Shown here: in pieces, positions 20,691-34,174 of the stretch | Position numbering within the stretch: the stretch's first letter is position 1 | Layout of the letters: each line of letters starts with the position of its first letter | Source: Apostichopus japonicus | Lineage: Eukaryota > Echinodermata > Holothuroidea > Aspidochirotida > Stichopodidae | Reading direction: 5' to 3' | NCBI RefSeq assembly: GCF_037975245.1 | Contig: NC_092568.1 | Location: 26,346,501 to 26,410,500 of the forward strand | Length of the DNA: 64,000 bases | Notes under the pieces: model-generated | What the model was told of the DNA's origin: nothing | What the model saw: only the letters and a program-made list of their open reading frames with translations | The model's database searches: none | Translations under genes and position numbers: made by a program

Positions 20691-22140
20691 CCATTATTGT
20701 ATGCATCACTATGGGACACACCTAGCAACCAACCACACAGTGTCTGGGTGAGGTTTATGAGGTTTATCTCAAAAAGAAGGTATATGTGTAAGGCCTGAAG
20801 ATTTCAGAGTACGAGCATAGATAGAGAGAGATCGGGTCACAGTTGAACAATAACTTTATTCTTCTTTATAACACAAACAAAGTGTCCAAGAAACAAAGGG
20901 TGAGGTACAGATTTTAGATTACAGATTACAAGAGGCCTAACAAAATACTTCTCGATGAGTCGGGCTAAATACAGACTACCTTTTAAATTCTACTCCAGAC
21001 CAAAATGCACACAAATCACAAATTGTGTACGACCTGATTGGTCTATATAAACAGTAACAATTGAATCAATTAAGATACAGACACTGTAACTAGATATATC
21101 AGATATGGATGCTTTAAGCGCGAGCGCATATCCTCCAGCTCAAACATATGTTACGATATGGGTAGTTCTACTCCAATAACAATAGCAAACTCTATTGTCA
21201 TTGGATTCAACAAAGACAACTTACAGTAGCTTATAACAGCAATTAAGCAAAACATCTTACACTAGCTTATAACAGCATAACACTTATAAACATGATATGT
21301 ATGAAAATCGAACAAAGAAAGAAAATATAAATGTCATTAATACAGGGAACAAATAAAAACACATCTCGCACATGTCATCTACTTTTTATTATGTTTGGAC
21401 CACGTTCAATTAAAAAGAATAATATGATGAGTTACAAAGCCAAGATCCGGGTTAAATACAGTTTATGACCTTTTGAACTTTGAAAGTGAGTAATAGATTA
21501 CGGTTCTACGAAAACAAGTTCACGTAGAACTCAATAGAAAGGGTTTGTTTATTCTATTGTATCCTTGATCTCTGACCATGACTCATGTACGTAGTGTGCA
21601 TTTTGTGAAACATGGTCAGCATGGATGTTGTTTCCTTATTCTAATATTGATGAAACATGACACACTGGTTGGCTTTTCTTTCTTATCTATGTCCATTGTC
21701 TATATGGACACATAGCAGCGTTCTTTAATTGATCATTCATGGCAATATTATACAGGGATGACAATTTGACCATGGTCGTCTATATGGTTTATATGTACTT
21801 GCCATATATCTGTCTCAGTGTTAATAATGGTGAAACATGGCTCATGACTGGAAGCCCATGTCATTTTGTTCTGTCATAGTCTTTGAGACTTCAATGTGTT
21901 CAAGCATGACACAAGGGGGTGTCAGAAGTCTACATACCCCTAGACCTTTGGTCAAATAGGGGCCCAATTAAATATGAAGAGGGCCCTGGATAATATGGGA
22001 TAAAGAGTTGTTCAATTTCATTGTTCATTCTCATCATCATTACACACAAGGAATATGAGGAGTACATAAGGACAACCTAGGTGCATAAGTGTACCATGGT
22101 TCTTGAGGCCTCTAGATGTGACCCCCCCCCCCCCGATAGA
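20691..22140. repeat. Possible degraded mobile element
   Basis: The stretch differs in texture from its flanks. It has an internal near-duplication of CTTACASTAGCTTATAACAGC (about 21220 and 21259) and recurring GAAACATGRC phrases. These suggest old transposon DNA, possibly of retroelement origin. No open frame, termini or target duplication could be found, so the call is weak. Confidence 0.25.
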
Positions 22141-25100
22141 CTACATGGTTATGGTCTATTTAATGACTACGTTTTCTACAGTTGGTCTGAACTGGAGATT
22201 TTATTTACAGGATATGCAATCAAGCCTCAAGTATAGATGAACTGCAAAAATACATCTCAAAATGTTTTTAACGTTGAACGTTTCTTCAATTTGGCCTTAG
22301 AACAGTAAAATGATTCAATGTGGACAGGCCTTTTGGAAGGTTTTAGACTTGTATCCATCCCAGATTTAGCAGGTAGCCAAAATTAAATAATATAATGTGT
22401 GCAGACGAAAGTAACAGTCCTCCTTCCCACCCAGCCACCTAATAACCTCTTCTTAAAATTGTGCCTGTGCTTGTATGCGTACAACTGCGAAACATGTTAT
22501 GAATAATGCAAATTTGTTTGATAAAGTATTGCTGGCCTAGTCTCCTGTCGAATATTGGTTGAAAAGTAAAACAAGAGATAGTTGCTTCGCTGTATCACTA
22601 TAAATCAAATTTCATACAGGCTGTAACTGAAAATGTAGGTTATGAAAAAGAAATTTTGCAGCCTATAATAATTTTTTCTGTTTTCCTCATAAATATAAGT
22701 TCCTTTGTCTCCCTTCTTCTTCTCCCTTTTTTTTTTTATAAACTTGTTTTTTTTTTCTACATATTTTCTTTTTTATTAGAAATTTTAACTGTGCCTTCCA
22801 CGAAGGTTGCTATTTCATATGGAACCCAATTGTTTTGTTTTTGTTTTTGTTTTTTACGGCTTGTAATTATCACTAACCGTAATATTTCCATTCGGTTTTT
22901 TCATCCATCGATGATCTCCACTCTCAGATCTCATTTCTAATTGTTAGGCAAAGATCCTAGTCTTCATCATCCATTTGACAATGTATTGTTTCAGACAGAA
23001 GAGGAAATTTAAACTGAAAAGAAGCTCCATAACAACGGTTTGAAGCTTTACAGTAGAAGTAACTCTCTCTCGCTCTGTTTGAAGCTCGGTTATTAAATCC
23101 AGGGTATTGTTTGCTTAGTGGCAAACTAATAAGTTTCTTAATGGATTCTAGGAAGCATGGAGTTTTTAAGTACCAGAAAACGTAAAGGTATTATATCGAG
23201 CCAGTTGGCTTGTCTCTGTGAGAAGCATAACACATGGTCTTCTCTTAGATAACAAAACTCTGCCATCACTCATCAGAATTTATATAGCCTCTTCTTCACT
23301 GTCAGAGCCGGAATTTTTTTTTCTTTTTTTTTTCGCTTCTTCTTAAGGACGAAGACCTTGGAGCAATCCGAGATTATTTCCAGGGATGTCGTTTGGATTA
23401 CTACTAGTACTACTTAAAAGAGAGAAAGCAATATTGAGCCTTTTTTTTTTTTTTTTTTAATTTGAGTTTTGGGACTATGATAGTAGTATTTTATGTTTAC
23501 ATATTGTACCAGTCACTCTGTGTTCGTTAAATATTTATCTGGTCGTGGCGTGATCGCTGTCGGTATCTCAAACGTGTGCTTGTGGCGATGTACACTGTGC
23601 AATGCACACCAGACAGAGAGATAAATTGTGAGAATGTAGATCACGTAAATAAGATATCTAAGCCTGTTTGAGACTTCGTATTAGTCAGAGATTGAGGAAA
23701 TCTGTTCATGCGTGTAGTGTGATTGCAGGTTAGAATAACCTCAGCTTTGAAAAGCCAGTGTTTGGAAATAGAGATGTGCATTCATTATCTGATGATGAAC
23801 AATAACAGAAGGAATTTTTTTAATGCTTATTGTTTTTTTTTGTTTTTATGTAATTTCTACTCATTATAGAGATATATGTTTCATCAGTTTAAAGGATAGT
23901 GATTGGGTTTTATTTTTCATCTTAACAATCTCCCTTCAATTGTGATCCATGTTTCTTTCTATTGTTCTGTAATATGTGAACTGAAACAGGCTAGATCTTA
24001 CGCCTCAGGTTTAACCCGTAGATTTGCATGAAAAACAGTCTCCCTTTTATTTCCTGCATTGGATTTTTTTATTAGGATGCTATCTATCTACCAAACAACA
24101 CCAAAGAATGACCATTAATTGTGTTTCGGGTAGCAGATTTTTTGTTAATGAATCGTGTATACAAAGGTGTAATACATTTAAATGATACTTGAATATTCAT
24201 ATTATGATCATTATTATTATTATTAATTAACAAACATGACATAGAGAGGTAGCTGAAGGAGAGTAGAGATGGGAGGAGATGAGAACATTTATTTGGACCT
24301 TTGCAGGGATGTCGAAAGCCAGGTTGGGCAGCAAGGATAACATGTCCCCAGACTTTGCATTACCCCTTGAGTATCAAATGAAAATACACTATTGTTTATC
24401 CATACTTTTTCTCATTCCCCATATTTATCCCCCCTCCCCTCCCCTCCCCCTCCCCCTCTCTGTAGTTTACGACAGGGCTTTTGCCTACCCCTGAACCACC
24501 TCCCACAATGCATGCTTATAGCATCAGATGCCATCTTGGTGGCATCTCTGATCACCTAGTACAGAATTGATTGATTGGAAATTTACTCTCTGCATGAATA
24601 GATTTCCTCTGCAAACTTTAACTACCCTACAATTTATAGATTTCCACTTCATTGCATCTCACAAGTGACAAATCACTTTTAAAGGACAATTATTTTTGTT
24701 CCACATCTGAGTATGTAACCGCAACTAGCTGAGCTGTGCAGAACAACTAGGCTTATGTAATCATTTATATCCAGTGAGTCTGTCTCTGATACACTGTGTA
24801 TAACTAATAGAGAATTTGGCCATGTCGACCGCGATTATTTGCATAGATACAGGTCAGTCAAAACTAAATTAGTCGTTTTCCCCCTCAAATCACTCACAAC
24901 GTTTCACCTTGAGGCAGGACTCACCGTGCGGACTGCAGGAAAGTACTGCCGTTGTTCTTTAAATGCGGGCATATTTTATTTGCATCCTCTTCAGGGATTG
25001 ACATGTTTGTGAAGCTTCAAAAGAGTTTACATCAATATTTTCCGAGCCTCCTGTGACCGATTTAACCTCCATCAGAATTCATCTTGTGAAAATTTACGAA

Positions 25101-26605
25101 CCGCTCTTGATTGTCGTTACAAGATCAAGTTGCCTGACGGGGGAACTGAAATGCCTTTTTAGTAATGATGTGGGCTTGTCGTGCCCCGTGCGTGCACTGT
25201 GAAACCGACGAAGGAGAAATTGTGTGAAATCCTCGCGATGGAATAACCCATGCGTGATTGGCTGAAATTCAATCGTTGAGAAGAAGAAGAAGATTGTTTT
25301 TGCAATTGCGGAATGTCACGGTTTCTTTCGAGAGACCGGGTTAGGTTACACACTGTTTGACTGATGTGTATTGACTTTCATATCATGCCTGGCAAAATAG
25401 CGATGGCATAGATCTGATGGAATCAGCTTGAACATGGCATATATCTTCAGTACCGGCTCCCTCTACGATTAAAGGAGCGCAAAGAATCTTCTCATTTCGG
25501 GCATGGCTGTGTTGCCCTTAGATGGATATTTAATCTCCATACCTTTGTATGGTAACTCAGAAAAAGGCTAACATTTTATATCTGGTCACTAATTTGTAAT
25601 AGTGAGTGAGTGAATGTATATTCTGTGTTTGACTTTGGTTGCTGATCATTCGTAGTGAAATTGGTTGAAGTTTGTGACCGGTGTTTGTAATGCTTTTACT
25701 AAGCAGTTACACAGTTCTGCATATTTATAATTGTAGTGTTAATATATACTGTTTATATAATAACAGGAATTTCATAACAAAGGAGCATCAAGGTGCAATT
25801 TATTTCACTTTGTAAGTAGCTTAGAGGGTTGTACATCAGTGACCAACCTCTCCAGCAATTTAAAATACAAATGAGTGCCAAATATATCTAAAGTGTGCTG
25901 CATTTATTAAAGATATCATGATTGCAATGTATCTTGTCTAGTCTGCTTGGCCTATAAAAGCTTCAGGCACAAGATTAGCAAACTGTCAGCCACTGTGCAT
26001 GGTAAAGAAAAGTACCAGCAAATATTACATGATGGGGAATAGAGCAAATTTCTTACAATGTTCTCACAGTCAAATTTAATGATGGAATCATTCCGTTAAA
26101 GTGACATGACATTATGTAAGGTTATTGGCAAACTTCAACCATCTGAACTTGTAGCAATTCTTTGAAAGACACAACAATTACCACATGACTTCGGATCTTT
26201 CTGTTTCTTAAGGGATGTGTAGGGGCTGGGAGATTGGGGTTGGGAGGGGGAGGGGGAGGTGGGGTTGAGTGTGTATGGAGGTGAACTTTAAGGAAACTAA
26301 GATAATATTTTATGATAGCATTTGCATTTAATAAGCCTCCAGTTATTTTTTGTGGGGGGGGGGGGAGTTCTCTCTCTCTTTCAAGCTGTAGTAAGTACAG
26401 ATGTATGTATGGCTTTTGTAAGAAATTTGAAACAATACATGTGTGAATGTTTGCAGGTGTATGTATTTGTATGTATTTTAGATCCTCCTGCATTACATTA
26501 CAAATTTTTGTGCTAAATATCCAATTATTATTATAAGTTTTCTTTCTTTTTCCATCTTGTCACCTCAACCTTTTTATCATTTACATATCACGTAGACATT
26601 CCTCT
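22141..26605. other. Intergenic DNA, no gene seen
   Basis: AT-rich with several T-runs (22728, 23313, 23443) and a C/T-rich run at 24427-24462. The piece 24800-25560 is less AT-rich and has more CpG than its surroundings; it could be a regulatory island but shows no exon that I recognise. At 26220-26268 and 26345-26357 there are strong G-runs. Confidence 0.6.
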
Positions 26606-26609
26606 CCTC

Positions 26610-26710
26610 CTGGATCTCCTTCAAATTGCCAGAAAAGTGAGACAGAGAGTTCATCCTTTGAAGGAGATCCAGAATGATCGAAACGTCAGGCTCTTTAACT
26701 TTTATCTAGA
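26610..26710 (+). mobile_element. Diverged hammerhead-like retroelement remnant with inverted copy
   Basis: At 26655-26690 it reads CCTTTGAAGGAGATCC, AGAAT, GATCGAAACGTCAGGC, then CTCTTTAACTTTTAT. It is plainly related to the copies at 18.9 and 37.8 kb but belongs to another subfamily, with core changes (UUGAAGG) that should abolish cleavage. The 16-mer TTTGAAGGAGATCCAG (26657-26672) has a perfect inverted copy at 26610-26625, so the locus could fold as a hairpin with a 31-base loop. Confidence 0.6.
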
Positions 26711-28384
26711 AAGGGAAAAGGAAGTGGTGCTGAACATTAAAGTTTGTGCGGAACTAAATCTAGCGTCTTAAACTGTCAGTGTTAATAAATTGAATTTGTT
26801 CCTGGAAATGGATGTGATACGATGCCATCAGCTATTTGCGGTATGTCTGGTGTGATGTTAAAGGAACATCCTAAATGCACCAACCGTGTCATTGGAGCCA
26901 ACAAACATGAAATGGAACAAAAGGCTTCACAACAATACTGCTCACAATTGCAGAACACAATAGCATAAACAATAGCTGAATGAGTTAATATAACACAGCC
27001 GTGTAAGTGAGTTGGTACTAATGAATCTGGCATAGTTGCCAATACCGGTACTCATCCGAATTTGTACTGGTACTCGAGGAATTTTGGAATCTGGAATATA
27101 TTTATATATAAAACTGCAAACTTGAGTACTTGTACCTCGTTCTTCAAGCCTTGTACTCGTGCTAGTACTCATACCGAGGGGACTTTTATGTGTACTCGTA
27201 CTCATGCAGTTGTACTAGTAGTATAGGTTTAATATGCAACAGTAGAAGGTACGGCCCATCCCCTAACCACCCCATTATCTCCTGCCCATGTGAAAACACT
27301 TCTAGCCACTAAAATAGATTTTAGTAAAAAATATCCTTTTTGCACCATTGATATGTTGTTATTTTAAATAATGTTGAGTCAATACAGTCGGCACACTCAT
27401 TGTAAGGGTTAAGAGCAAGATTTTCCATTCCTTACAGATTGATCTTTACCTTTCCTCTCTCTTCAGGGTGCAGTCTCCCTCCCCCTCCCCCCCCCCCAAT
27501 CCTACCTAAAAAAATCCATTTATACATGCATCACCACTTCCTAAAATGAAAGTCTTTTCGGCACTCTTTCTTCTTTACATTCCCAAAATATGTATTAATT
27601 ATAAGCAGGTTCCCTTTTTGAATTCAGGCCGAACTGATGGAAATTTTGTATCTTAAGTAGATGACAGAGACATTTGATCAGCTGGTCTTTATCAATGTTA
27701 ACAATGTTGACTCTATAGAGGCAGTTTCAGTGTTCCGTCAATCAGTTGCCACGGTAATCATCTACTAGAGATGACCAATCCAGTACTACAAAAACACACT
27801 AGTGATTTGACCTGGTCAATACACTACAGGCATTCTAGATGATACAAGATTGTTATAAAATAATATCCTTACTTTGATGGCTGATGGCTATATCAGGTGA
27901 CCATAGGCAGCAGCAGCTCCTGGGGAGAGCTACATGGCTTTAAAAGCCTCCATGTAACGTACCGACTATACTCTGTCATTAATACAATGTTTACATTACC
28001 CTGGGAGCAAGATAGCTGATGACTCCACGTTAATTGGAATTCTTTACCAATTTGTTACATTATCAGTCCACTCTGAAGAATATCACGGATACAGCAGCGT
28101 AAATGCAGTTTAATGACACTTCCTGGCTGCATTGGTGAAAAAAACTGGAGCAAAGCAATTCTCCTGTCCTTTTCACAGTCAAGAGAGAAGAGTGAAAGAG
28201 TTGTGTCTGCATGATTAGTTTAAAACAGAATGGATGTACTTTTAAAGCTGTTATGTAGTCTAGTTATTTTTACTCCGAGATACTTTGTTCCGTAATGCAA
28301 ATATGAAGGGTGAATTTTACAATGGAATGGTCCATTAATTGTGCTATTTAGAGTTGATTCAGAAAAGGTTCCCCGCTGTAGGTA
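26711..28384. other. Intergenic DNA with a degenerate GTACTCG-rich patch
   Basis: At 27040-27225 the phrases GTACTCGT, GTACTCAT and TTGTACTGGTACTCG recur. They are complementary in style to the minisatellite at 58.2 kb. A C-run lies at 27487-27498. No gene is seen. Confidence 0.55.
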
Positions 28385-30065
28385 ATTAGACTGATCCCCT
28401 TCATGTTGCTCTGCTGCACACCACCAACATCACTGTTCCCTGCCATGGCTGATCACATCACCTACACCAGAGTTCACTGCTGCAGGTAATATCGTCACCT
28501 ACATCACTGTTCCCTGCAGCAGGTAATATCACCACCAACATCACTGTTCCCTGCAGCAGGTAATATCACCACCAACATCAGTGTTCCCTACCATTGGTGA
28601 TCACATCACCTTCATCAGAGTTCATTGCTGCAGGTAATATCACCACCAACATCACTGTTCCCTGCCATGGGTGATCACATCACCTACATCAGAGTTCACT
28701 GCAGCAGGTAATATCACCACCAACATCACTGTTCCCTGCAGCAAGTAACATCACCACCAATATCACTGTTCCTTGGAACAGGTAATATCACCACCAACAT
28801 CACTGTTCCCTGCCATGGGTGATCACATCACCTTCATCAGAGTTCATTGCAGCAGGTAATATCACCACCAACATCACTGTTCCCTGCCATGGGTGATCAC
28901 ATCACCTACATCAGAGTTCACTGCAGCAAGTAATATCACCACCAACATCACTGTTCCCTGGAACAGGTAATATCACCACCAACATCAGTGTTCGCTACCA
29001 TTGGTGATCACATCACCTTCATCAGAGTTCATTGCTGCAGGTAATATCACCACCAACATCACTGTTCCCTGCCATGGGTGATCACATCACCTACATCAGA
29101 GTTCACTGCAGCAAGTAATATCACCACCAACATCACTGTTCCCTGGAACAGGTAATATCACCACCAACATCAGTGTTCCCTACCATTGGTGATCACATCA
29201 CCTTCATCAGAGTTCATTGCTGCAGGTAATATCACCACCAACATCACTGTTCCCTGGAACAGGTAATATCACCACCAACATCACTGTTCCCTGCCATGGG
29301 TGATCACATCACCTACATCAGAGTTCACTGCAGCAGGTAATATCACCAACAACATCACTGTTCCCTGCAGCAGGTAATATCACCACCAACATCACTGTTC
29401 CCTGGAACAGGTAATATCACCACCAACATCACTGTTCCCTGCCATGGGTGATCACATCACCTACATCAGAGTTCACTGCAGCAGGTAATATCACCACCAA
29501 CATCACTGTTCCCTGGAACATGTAATATCACCACCAACATCACTGTTCCCTGCCATGGGTGATCACATCGCCTACATCATGGAAGTGCCAAGGTAATATC
29601 ATCACCTACATCAATGTTCCTTGCTGTTGGTATACCATAACTTAAATCAGTGTTCACTGCTGCAGGTAATATCAGCACCTACATCAGTATTCTCTGCAAT
29701 AGGTAATGTCATCACCCTCACCATCTTTGCTGCTATAGGTTATGTTATTGCCTGCATCATGTTCCCTGTTGTAGGTTATACCATCACTTAAATCAGTGTT
29801 CACTGCTGCAGGTAATATCAGCACCTACATCAGTATTCTCTGCAATAGGTAATGTCATCACCCTCACCATCTTTGCTGCTATAGGTAATGTTATTGCCTG
29901 CATCATGTTCACTGTTGCAGGTTATACCATCACCTAAATCAGTGTTAACTGCTGCAGGTAATATCACCTACATCAGTATTCCCTGTTACAGGTAATAGCA
30001 TTACCTACATCAGTATTCCCTGTTGTAATACTTTCACCTAGATCAATGTTCCTTGCTACAGGCTA
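28385..30065. repeat. Minisatellite, about 37-bp unit in higher-order groups
   Basis: The basic unit is close to AACATCACTGTTCCCTGCAG plus CAGGTAATATCACCACC, 37 bp. A second unit type (CTGCCATGGGTGATCACATC, then ACCTACATCAGAGTTCACTG) alternates with it, giving repeats of two or three units. About 1.15 kb is highly regular; the last 450 bp (from about 29600) is more diverged. The unit length is not a multiple of three and stops occur, so it is not coding. Confidence 0.93.
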
Positions 30066-31640
30066 TCTCATGTTTGAACTGTATATATTGCCCAGGCCAG
30101 ATATGGCTAGTATGCCCTGCATTTGTAACAATCATTTAAGTTATAATGTAGGTATGTAAATCTTGATAAATTTTGAAATAAAACAATTCATTCTTATTTG
30201 TGTCAAATAATTGTATCAGTTCAATAACCAAGAGAGTGGTAGGAATGGCAGGGGAGAAACATTCCCCCTGAATTTGCACTTTTGAGGTTGACTTACATTT
30301 ATGTTGGTAAACTTGGGCTTAACAACAAGTCAAGTAATATGAATTGGGATCCCTCTGGGAAACTACTTCATCCTGATTGCAATTTTTGAGTCGATTAGAA
30401 CTGAATAGATTTGATTAATGGAATGGAATTGATAAGTTCCATTTAACGTGTGAATATTTAAACTTTAATATACTGAAAGAAATGTTTTGGTGGGAGACAT
30501 TGACACTTTTATGGGAAAGAAAAACATTTCACAAGGTTAGTTGAAAACCCCAATTTTACTATCTGGGTCCCTAACTCAACATATATTTGATTGAATGTGA
30601 TTTTTTTTGACTGGCTAAACCCTCGATCCATCCCTGGAGTGGATTACTGTAAGTGGCCTGTGATGTCGCAACAGCAAAACTTCTTCAAATACTGTCAATG
30701 GTCTCTGTTTAGAATTCTTCAGCCACCTGAATATCCAACCAGAATGTAAAACCCTGCATACACAGTTTATATGGTATGCAAATGTCATGTCAAAGATTTA
30801 TTGACCTCATAGCATCTTGTTAAATACAACAGTTTAAAATATTCTACATTGATTTAACATGGAATAATTTCACGCCCTGTGTGTACCTGGGGACATCATT
30901 AAATGCATCGCACAAATAGAATTATAATAAAAATGATTGGAAAATGAGTTTGCACAAATTTTGTTCAAACTACCACTTTATGGGAATCCCAATGCTCAAA
31001 CTTGTATTATGCTATTTGTGAATTATGATCAATGACACAATGTTATTTGCTAATCTTAAAATATGAAGATATGTTGGAGAGTTGACAACATCAATACGGT
31101 ACTTCATTCACACTAATTAATACCAATTCGTGGTATTTCTGGTATTTATTTATTGTCTGTCATGGCGAAATACCAATACAAAGTCGTGACTTCCTTTATA
31201 GTTTATAGATTTAAAATCGAGTAGACAGCTTATTCATACTTTCTGGATCCAGATGGAGGATGCTATATGGATTTCGGGTTCGTAAAACGGAGCGCTATAT
31301 TCTACCGTAAACCGACATACTTTACAACCTAAAAGGTGACATTAAAATGCTCTCATTGATCTGTGCATAGATTTTCTTGTAACAGAAAACCACATATTAT
31401 CAGGCAGAAGCCAGTGTATGTTTCCAGTCACCCTATATCTTCCGAGCTTAAGACCAACTTTGATATGACATCATGTAGACGAATATCCAGGACAGGCTCT
31501 GTTCTTTGCTCAGGATATAAATTATCTACTGATGTGCACTACATTGTAGAGTTTATTTACCACTTAACTTCCAGCAGATATAACTTTTCTATCAAGAAAA
31601 AGATCTTACTAAAATTTTTCTTGTCTTGTCATTAGTGTGT
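30066..31640. other. Intergenic DNA, no gene seen
   Basis: AT-rich single-copy-looking sequence. The short open frame at 31363-31635 has no recognised homology. Confidence 0.65.
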
Positions 31641-31645
31641 ATATG

Positions 31646-31976
<331 letters not shown>

Positions 31977-32020
31977 CAGGCGCGTATCCAGGATTTTCAA
32001 ACCCGGGGGGCGCGAATTAC

Positions 32021-32116
32021 TATCTAAGTGGAGCGCCACCATCGGTTGGCGCGCAGCGTACAAGAAAATTTCTTGTTTTGATACCCCCCAGATCACCGGA
32101 AACGGTACTTCTCAGG
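32021..32116 (+). repeat. Shared internal module, copy 1
   Basis: It reads TATCTAAGTGGAGCGCCACC, then GGTTGGCGCGCAGCGTACAA, and later CAGATCACCGGAAA. The same module recurs at 32731-32830, 33444-33543 and 33545-33625. GCGCCA and TGGCGC within it can pair. Confidence 0.75.
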
Positions 32117-32643
32117 CTTGAAATGACCAACCAGATGTACACTTTTTGCCTGAGAACCAAGTATTTCCTAATAGTTTTTTCCCATCCATAACCTTTTTGA
32201 AGATTGTCAACCCGGCACACATCATGTTTGACCTGATCGCATCTCCTGTGGGTCTTTGCTTTTGTAGGTGATTCTACGTCGCGGCCCACAATACCCGTCA
32301 ACCCCACTTTTCAAGGTTTTAAGCCCCGTATTTGTTTAGAATTTGAAAATTCACATTTCTCGTGAATAAACTCACCTGAAAACATACCCATAATGTTGTA
32401 AAAAATGTCATCTATGGACAACCAATATAGAAAAACTTCCTTCAACCCCTAACAGACCGGTCAAAATTGCACGAGTAGAGGGAAGTGTGATGCAGAGAGT
32501 TGGTCAGAAATTTTCGAAAATTCAGACACTGTTAATTTATTGGTGCATGTACAAATAACAAAACCTCTTGTAACGGTTATTATAAAACTTGGTTGAAGGA
32601 AATGAAAAAATAGCAGATATTTCCGAAAACCGAACACTACACA

Positions 32644-32666
32644 CATAGGCGTAGAAGGCGCGGCGG
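32644..32666 (+). mobile_element. Left end of another hAT-like element, split by an insertion
   Basis: CATAGGCGTAGAAGGCGCGG matches the left end of the element at 17235 (CATAGGCGTAGTAGGCGGGG). After the nested insertion the sequence resumes as GGTGGGGGTGCAGCCCC (from about 33042), like the 17.2-kb copy (GGGGCTGCAGCCCC). I could not find its right end. Confidence 0.5.
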
Positions 32667-33038
32667 CAGTGGCGGAGCTAGGGCTATTGGTCAGGAGGGG
32701 CGAGAATGGTCTGAAGGGGCGCTTTCGACACTATCTAAGCGGAGCGCCACCACTGGTTGGCGCGTAGCGTACAGAAATTTTTTGAGTAAAGATACTCCCT
32801 AGATCGCCGGAAATGACCCTTTCCGGGCCTGCAGATAAACGAAGAATAAGGTGTCATCGCCAAATTACACCAAGAAAATGTGACAAATGTCAATAAGTAG
32901 ATGAGAGCGCAATAAAAAAGTCAATAATCTAGAATAAGTAAAAAGTGGTAAAGAGCTGAAAAAGGCGCCAGCAGTCCATTTGAGTCCGTCAGGGGGGGGG
33001 GGCATCCGCCCCCTGACCGTATGGACGCTCCGCCACTG
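32667..33038. mobile_element. Nested hAT-like non-autonomous element, 372 bp
   Basis: The termini CAGTGGCGGAGC (32667) and GCTCCGCCACTG (ends 33038) are perfectly inverted over 12 bp. Flanks CGCGGCGG (32659-32666) and CGCGGTGG (33039-33046) form an 8-bp target duplication with one mismatch, the hAT signature. It contains one copy of the shared module (32731-32830) and a 10-G run near its right end. It has no coding capacity. Confidence 0.8.
32731..32830 (+). repeat. Shared internal module, copy 2 (inside the nested element)
   Basis: CTATCTAAGCGGAGCGCCAC, then GGTTGGCGCGTAGCGTACAG and CTAGATCGCCGGAAATG. It is closely similar to copy 1 although it belongs to a different element with its own termini. 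Confidence 0.72.
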
Positions 33039-33443
33039 CGCGGTGGGGGTGCAGCCCCTAATTCGCCATTTCTAATGTAAAAGAGAGTTTTGACATAATT
33101 GGACCTCCATGTTTTTTATATATCTACATGAGACATGTCGTTGTTTACATTAGCATCCCGCGGTATACTGCGCAATTTGAACGGACCATACGGTACATGA
33201 TGGCATGCGTTGTAATAACCGATGCTTGCTTATATGATATTGACATTAACACGTTGAACGCGCGCTCCGCGCGCGAAAATTTTTGGTTATTTTTTCAGGC
33301 AGGTCGGACAGTTTTGAGGCTTTTCATCCTGGAACGCCATTTTCATGCTCACTGATATGATGTGATATCTGCTGTTTGCGTTACAAATTCGAACACGCGC
33401 GTAGCGAGGAATTTGCCAAGGGAGGAGTGAAGCCTGTAGGCAA

Positions 33444-33625
33444 ATTATCTAAGCGTAGCGCCACCATATGTTGGCGCGAAGCGTACAAGAAAATTTGGCC
33501 GAAAATGCCTCCCAGATCGCTGGAAATGGCACTACCCAGGACCATTTGTTAGCGCGAAGCGTACAAGCAAATTTTGGCCGAAAATGCCTCCCAGATCGCT
33601 GGAAATGACACTTCCCGGGCCTTGT
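33444..33625 (+). repeat. Shared internal module, tandem copies 3 and 4
   Basis: Two tandem copies of about 95 bp share GCGCGAAGCGTACAAG, AAATTT, GGCCGAAAATGCCTCCCAG and ATCGCTGGAAATG. The second lacks the first part of the module. Confidence 0.78.
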
Positions 33626-33959
33626 AAGTTGCATCTAAGCACTTTCTATTTTGAAATTACTGAGCGATATCATTTAAAAAAATGCTGAATGGGGGGGGGG
33701 GGCGGGCGGTCGCCCCCATCCCAAAATGCGTCATGTTCCCCGACGACACGGTCGAGTTCGAGACCAGCCACAGTTGGTTTCATAGCACAATTCTACACAC
33801 GCGTTATGATAGACCATATATAGTATATATATAGATCATTAGTGAGAGAGGAAAATGGAAACGTCAAAAAATGGAGTTGTCGGTGTAAGGGGTAGGGTGA
33901 GTCACACTTTTACGAAATCATTGATCCGTCACTGGCTACCCTTCAGCGCTGTAATGATG

Positions 33960-34132
33960 TCACTGTTTCTCTTTCTCTTCCCGGTGTCTTCGCGTTTTTC
34001 TTTTACTCCCTCCTTTTCTCCTTTTTCTCTCTTTCTTCTTTTTCTTTTCCCTTCCTTCCTCTCCTCCTCCTCTTTTTTCCCCTCTTTTTTTCCTTTTTTC
34101 TTCTCTTTTTTTTTCTCTCCTCTTTTTCTTAC
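33960..34132. repeat. Pyrimidine-rich (CTTTT/CTCC)n low-complexity tract
   Basis: About 170 bp of almost pure C/T on the + strand. Predicted proteins on either strand here are low-complexity (Phe/Ser or Lys/Glu) and are not genes. Confidence 0.9.
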
Positions 34133-34174
34133 CCGGGGGGCGCGCGCCCCCAACGCCCCCCCCTGGATACGCAC

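Noticed and set aside
20691-22140. LTR retrotransposon
   Set aside because: No paired LTRs, primer-binding site, gag/pol frame or target duplication could be found; kept only as a weak repeat call.
28385-30065. CRISPR-like array
   Set aside because: Repeats are directly adjacent without unique spacers, and the window is from an animal genome; it is a minisatellite.
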